Source: Ophthalmolycus amberensis (lineage: Eukaryota; Chordata; Actinopteri; Perciformes; Zoarcidae). From it: DNA of 64,000 nucleotides. The notes below the pieces were generated by a model. It was given only the letters and a program-made list of their open reading frames with translations, had not been told where the DNA came from and made no database searches. Location: NCBI GenBank assembly GCA_024529925.1, contig JAFEUB010001103.1, positions 525,001 through 589,000 of the forward strand, written 5' to 3'. Both the position numbers and the translations under genes were made by a program. Of the stretch, positions 59,640 to 64,000 are shown piece after piece; the first letter of the stretch is position 1; each line of letters begins with the position of its first letter.

Positions 59640-60180
59640 AAATTCCCACATTTGTCCAAAGCATTGTATCGGCCATAGACCACTGTGCACAGTACCTTTT
59701 TAAGTGTAGCTGCTATCAACTGCTGCAGGGATGATGCATTTTTGTAGGCCAACCTCCGGAAGTCGTCATCTTCTGGGTTACCTCGACAAAAAGCCAGTGG
59801 GATTTTTCCATTGGCTTTTTGGATTATTGCAGAAAATGTGTTGTTCAGCAAGATAATCTTCACACATTTTTTAAAGCATGAATGCAATCGGCGGTGGTGC
59901 AAAGCTAACGTCAGGCTACACAAAGGTCACATGAGCGTGTGAGGACGTTTTGTAGTCCCATTTAGCCACTTGTTAGCTTTTTTAAGACACGTCAACACAA
60001 TGTATTTTATACCAGTACGAAACCTTAAACTATCTTAACCTTGAGTTAAGCACAGACCATATTTTAGGCAGCGAACCAAAATCTCATTTAAAAAAAAACA
60101 TTGACTACGAGACGGGGCTAAAATGCTGACTCATTTCCTGGTTTTAGGACTCATTCCTGCAGAACTCTATATCAGTTGTC
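59640..60180. repeat. Dispersed teleost repeat
   Basis: Phrases such as AAAAAGCCAGTGGGATTTTT, CCATTGGCTTTTTGGATTAT, ACTACGAGACGGGGCTAAAA, TGCTGACTCATTTCCTGGTT and CATTCCTGCAGAACTCTATA occur together in a repeat I recall from many percomorph genomes. No coding region. Superfamily unknown, boundaries approximate. Confidence 0.45.
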
Positions 60181-60219
60181 TGAACTGTAGCTTTTGCCAC
60201 TGCAAGAAGCAAAGTTATA

Positions 60220-60220
<1 letters not shown>

Positions 60221-60251
<31 letters not shown>
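60221..60251. repeat. (TA)n microsatellite
   Basis: Pure TA array of about 31 bp. Confidence 0.95.
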
Positions 60252-60254
<3 letters not shown>

Positions 60255-60425
60255 GGGCAAGAAGATGCTATGCAGCTGTGTCAGGAACAGACTTTCCACG
60301 GCACAGCCTGAGTCATGATGCTGGTGGCAGACCCACCGTTTAATGTGATTTCTTCGACTTCTCCGTACTTAGCAATGTGGGACACAGTTCAAACGAAGAG
60401 CTCAGACAGAATATATCGGGGGAAC

Positions 60426-60448
60426 TGTGTGTGTATGTGTGTGTGCGC

Positions 60449-60486
<38 letters not shown>

Positions 60487-60550
60487 CTGGCTAATGAAGT
60501 TTGCGTGCGCGCGGAGGCGGTGTGTGTGTGCGCGCTTGCGTGTGTGCGCA
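60426..60550. repeat. (GT)n / (GC) compound microsatellite, Z-DNA-prone
   Basis: GT array with embedded GTGCGCGCGTG, then GTGCGCGCGG and GTGTGCGCGCTTGCG. Alternating purine-pyrimidine over more than 100 bp favours Z-DNA. Confidence 0.9.
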
Positions 60551-61440
60551 CACGCTCTCACTAAGTTGGGCGTAACTATGGATTCAAAGGGAGCCTTTGA
60601 AGTATTTTGATGTTCCCTGGCTGCTCTCTTGCCAGTTTCCTAAATAGGTCAGAGACTCTGCTCTCTGCCTTGTGCACTGTGCTATAGCTGTGCCGCAGAC
60701 TGCTGGAAAGAGCCAGAAAGGGCAAGCAAAAGGAAAACAATCTGCTTAACTTTACATCACCTCGTTTGAACTAAAATGAGAGCTGTCTCAGATTTTCTTT
60801 TTTTTAATTGAAAGCGTTTAATGTTTGACGCTCGACAGGTGCACCGCGGGGACACGCGCCGGTTTAGTTAGAGCAAAGAGTGAGGACAGACGGACAGGAA
60901 GTAAGGAAGATGGATCGGGCGGAAGAAAGAGACATCAAGTAAGAGACGGAGTGAGTGAGAGGAGAAGACAGACAGAGGGATGGAGATAGAATGAGAGGGA
61001 TGGCACGGATAGAGCAGGCCAGACATGGAACGAGCGAGAGGTACACGCTAGCGCTGGTGTGGTCCTGCAGGCCATCTGTCCGTGGTGCTGTGTGAGCTCT
61101 GGCTCCGTGCTGCTGGTTCCATGTAGGCCAGTCATTTGCATCTTCCAGCCTGCTGATTCATTTGGTGGCTGGAGGAAGCCGCTTTTTCAGACGCATCAAC
61201 TCGTGGCGGCACGTTTTTTTTTCCGGTGCACGTGCGCGTCTCTGCGTTCATGTGGCTTTTAATTCTGTATTTGGAGGAGGTCTTGGTTCCAGCCTCCACA
61301 GGTGCCAGGCTGAGTCCAGCGCACAGAGCCAGGCTCAGGCTCGTCTGCCAGCACCTACCACGTAGCAGCACAAAAAAGATATCAGGGTGGTCCAAACTTT
61401 GGATAACATAGCTGTCCTCAATTGGCATACATGAGCACAT
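60551..61440. other. Non-coding spacer, purine-rich block
   Basis: GA-rich block at 60870-61030. No gene recognised. Confidence 0.6.
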
Positions 61441-61442
61441 AC

Positions 61443-61470
61443 ACAGACACACACACACACACACACACAT
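61443..61470. repeat. (CA)n microsatellite
   Basis: Pure CA array. Confidence 0.95.
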
Positions 61471-61600
61471 GCAGGCACCTTCTTCTCACCATTCCCAGGG
61501 ACCCTGTTAGCACCTCCTCCTCTCCTCGCAATGGGAGGAATAAATCAGAGTGAGTGAAGTGCTTGTTTTAGTTGCCAGTGGTGGCATGTCCAAAAAGTCT

Positions 61601-61613
61601 GGGGGGGGGGGGG
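61601..61613. repeat. Poly(G) tract
   Basis: G run of about 13 bases. Confidence 0.85.
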
Positions 61614-61752
61614 CATGATTTATTGTCGAGTGGCACAAAGCGAACAAATTCTGCCATGGGAACAGGACAGACACTCCCACAGAATGTGATTTGCCTTCTG
61701 TTGGGCTGGACCGTGTAAGCAAATAAGGCAGAACCCATTCCCTCCTCGCTCT

Positions 61753-61753
61753 A

Positions 61754-61787
<34 letters not shown>

Positions 61788-61790
61788 ACA
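61753..61790. repeat. (CA)n microsatellite
   Basis: CA array with one AA interruption. Confidence 0.95.
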
Positions 61791-62203
61791 CTTTTTCTCT
61801 GCTGAAATATGACTGGGGACAAGCCAGGGGAGATCAGAGTGAGGCTGGTGTATGAGGGAGGGAAGTGTTTCTGTGTTACGAAAAAAAACAGCCAGATCCC
61901 TTTTTCCCTCTGCTACACCCTGCTCATCGGCGGCCCACAGCCCTAAAAAAAAAAAAAAGAAAGAAAAAAATTGGAGCCCCCAAATGGAACTCCTCCATGC
62001 TTTCCTTCATTGCCCCCCCCCCCAGCAGGAGTTCTGGACTCAACCAGAAACCCTCGGCCTCCCTCTGGGCCTCTGTGATCCCCTCCACGTCCCCGCCGTG
62101 GATAAAAGTCGTCCTACATCCTCACAGATGTTCGGCCAATTTTGCAACACTCAAGGCCACACATTATGCGTAAGGTTTGTGTCACAGTTGAAAGGCGCCG
62201 TCG

Positions 62204-62206
<3 letters not shown>

Positions 62207-62236
<30 letters not shown>
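62207..62236. repeat. (CA)n microsatellite
   Basis: CA array. The 225-codon frame spanning 61852-62529 is largely built from this and the next array and is not called as a gene. Confidence 0.95.
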
Positions 62237-62239
<3 letters not shown>

Positions 62240-62380
62240 TACAGAACGCATGCAGATGCGCACACACAGAACGTAATTGTGTCGCTGCTGCATATCAAAG
62301 TCTTTATGCATCCCCACAGACTCCGAACTTATCATTACAAAGACTCACTCCTCCGTGCACCCACATCCACTGTCGCTCTT

Positions 62381-62383
<3 letters not shown>

Positions 62384-62418
<35 letters not shown>
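62384..62418. repeat. (CA)n microsatellite
   Basis: Pure CA array of about 35 bp. Confidence 0.95.
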
Positions 62419-62422
<4 letters not shown>

Positions 62423-62499
62423 AGGCTTTCGGCTACAACTCACTCCGTCTGGTCGGTAGGTCCACAATAATTTCCCCACCCTTTGGCGGCCACAGTTTT

Positions 62500-64000
62500 T
62501 TGGCATGGAGGTCAAGTGTGTGGGCGTGACGGTGTGTGTGTTTGTGTTCGTGCCAATTGTCAAAAAAGGAGGTGTGACAGTGAGGGTGGCCTCAAACAAA
62601 AAGGCGCATGACTTCACGTATCAATCCAAACCTCATGAGCCACTTGTCGTAACCCTGAGGTGGCCAAACAGCGACCCACAGTTGACCATTTTCAAATTTT
62701 ATTTTATTTTTTAATTGACCTGTATGTACTTTGCACATACTGGTTTAAACATTATAAGTTGACTAGGCTCAATGTAGTGACATTATCTCTACATTGGCAT
62801 TGTACGCTTTTAAGTGGGCTCTTAGGCCATGAACAGAGACCAATAGAGGTATTAGGAAATGTCTGCCTGTTTCAGCGTTGCTTATGTATAGATTTACACA
62901 TAAACATCATAATATTAAGTGGAATAATAAGTGGACACTTAGGCCAAGCAATGTATTACAGTTTACAAGTATCGATTTTTTATTTAATTTAAGAGCAGCA
63001 GGTACAGAACAACTTTTTTGCGATGCGTAGGCATACCAGTACACAATTGTAATGTCAAAAGTTCAACTGTGATCGTAGTATTACATTGTTATTATGATAG
63101 AAATTACATTGTCTATGGCACACGGGGTTTTCTGCTCCAGAAACATTGATTTTCTTGAAGTCTAACTGGTTGAAAACTACGCATTTACTTTTTTTTGGGG
63201 CTCCTGACTCCTTATGTCCCTCAATCAAAGAAACTGCATGCACATACACGATCACAGCTATTGTGAATTCACGATTGTGTTTTTAGCGGTGTTCTCTCAA
63301 TTTTTTTTTTTGCTGTTTTTATGCACCGAGTTTCTGTAAAATAACCACGAGATTAAATGGAACTAACTGCAAACCAGACAGATGACCTGTCATATTTGAA
63401 GTATCGCCACCTGCTGTGTTTTGAAAAATGAGCGACTATATTTGAGGCATGAGCGTCGGGTCTGCTTCTCCACACTGTTTGTCTTAGTTGACTTCCCACG
63501 GGGGATTGTAATGCCTGTGTCAGTGGACACACTAATGGAGATGTGTGAGGTTAAGACTATTGTATACATCAACGCCAGGGATCTGCGCTCCACTATTATA
63601 GGCCCGTCACCTTCCTCCGGGGATTATACAGGTTTTAAATGGAAGAAGGGCTTCTTACAATACAACGCTGAGGGGTTTTAATCTTGACAAACAACACCTT
63701 CATATGAGGTGTTATGGCAGACTGTCATCCGCGGATCTCACTCCTCGTAGAACCGAATATAGGGGCGCCCCAGACCACAAGAAGAGGATTAGTCTGAGTC
63801 ACCTGGAAAATGTTAATGTGCGAAACCAGATGAAACCGTCTCAGTCTGAAATAAGAATGACGTAATGGCAGGGTTGAGAAGGTTACTTTTCAAATGTCAT
63901 CCGTATCAGAATAGAGATTTCCTGCTAAAGATTGCATGCGTAATAGCACATTTTCGTGACTTTTAAAGTGCTGTTCCATTCCCTGCTATATCCCATCTAT
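62500..64000. other. Non-coding spacer
   Basis: AT-rich unique sequence to the end of the window. No gene, RNA or mobile element is recognised. Confidence 0.6.

Noticed and set aside
61852..62529. 225-codon open frame on the + strand
   Set aside because: Contains poly(A)-encoded lysines and two CA-array HTHTHT tracts. No domain and no splice context.

Overview
The window reads as non-coding DNA from a ray-finned (teleost, probably percomorph) fish genome. The evidence is the very high density of (CA/GT)n microsatellites, long C/G homopolymers, AT-rich spacer with scattered CpG-rich islands, GT-AG introns, and several dispersed repeats I recognise as teleost-wide. I see no bacterial gene organisation, no operons, no CRISPR array and no rRNA or tRNA gene. 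I could not identify a single exon of a known host gene with confidence. Most open frames are chance frames or microsatellite translations.

Layout. 1-8.4 kb: spacer with microsatellites and one CpG-dense patch (1.12-1.52 kb). 8.4-13.2 kb: dispersed repeats, including a hAT-like 'GTACTT-rich' element split by a 426-bp solo LTR with a clear 5-bp target duplication. 14.4-17.4 kb: a CpG-rich, promoter-like patch followed by a decayed three-exon IS630/Tc1-mariner-type DDE transposase gene. Its N-terminal exons carry a stop and frameshifts, while its catalytic exon is intact. 20.8-22.8 kb: a four-exon module with DUF4806-like coding remnants (copy A, + strand). 26.5-26.8 kb: a 374-bp MITE with perfect 14-bp terminal inverted repeats. 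27.3-28.3 kb: two diverged copies of a TAAT/GATTA-rich element that look like a locally duplicated conserved non-coding element. 31.7-31.8 kb: a long imperfect hairpin. 33-51 kb: spacer with remnants of further repeats, candidate regulatory blocks and a candidate promoter plus short ORF at 49.45-50.18 kb. 55.83-58.45 kb: a TA-flanked, CACTA-like DNA transposon that contains a second, inverted copy of the DUF4806 module (copy B). 58.5-64 kb: microsatellite-rich spacer and one more dispersed repeat.

The most interesting structure is the pair of near-identical 2.0-kb intron-containing modules in inverted orientation, 33.5 kb apart. One copy sits inside a transposon with recognisable ends and subterminal repeats. 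The other lacks those ends and stops just after the same AATAAA. They share an apparent frame defect, so the common ancestor was probably already non-coding. This looks like gene capture by, or release from, a DNA transposon. Family names for dispersed repeats come from memory, without a database search. Boundaries marked as approximate are approximate.
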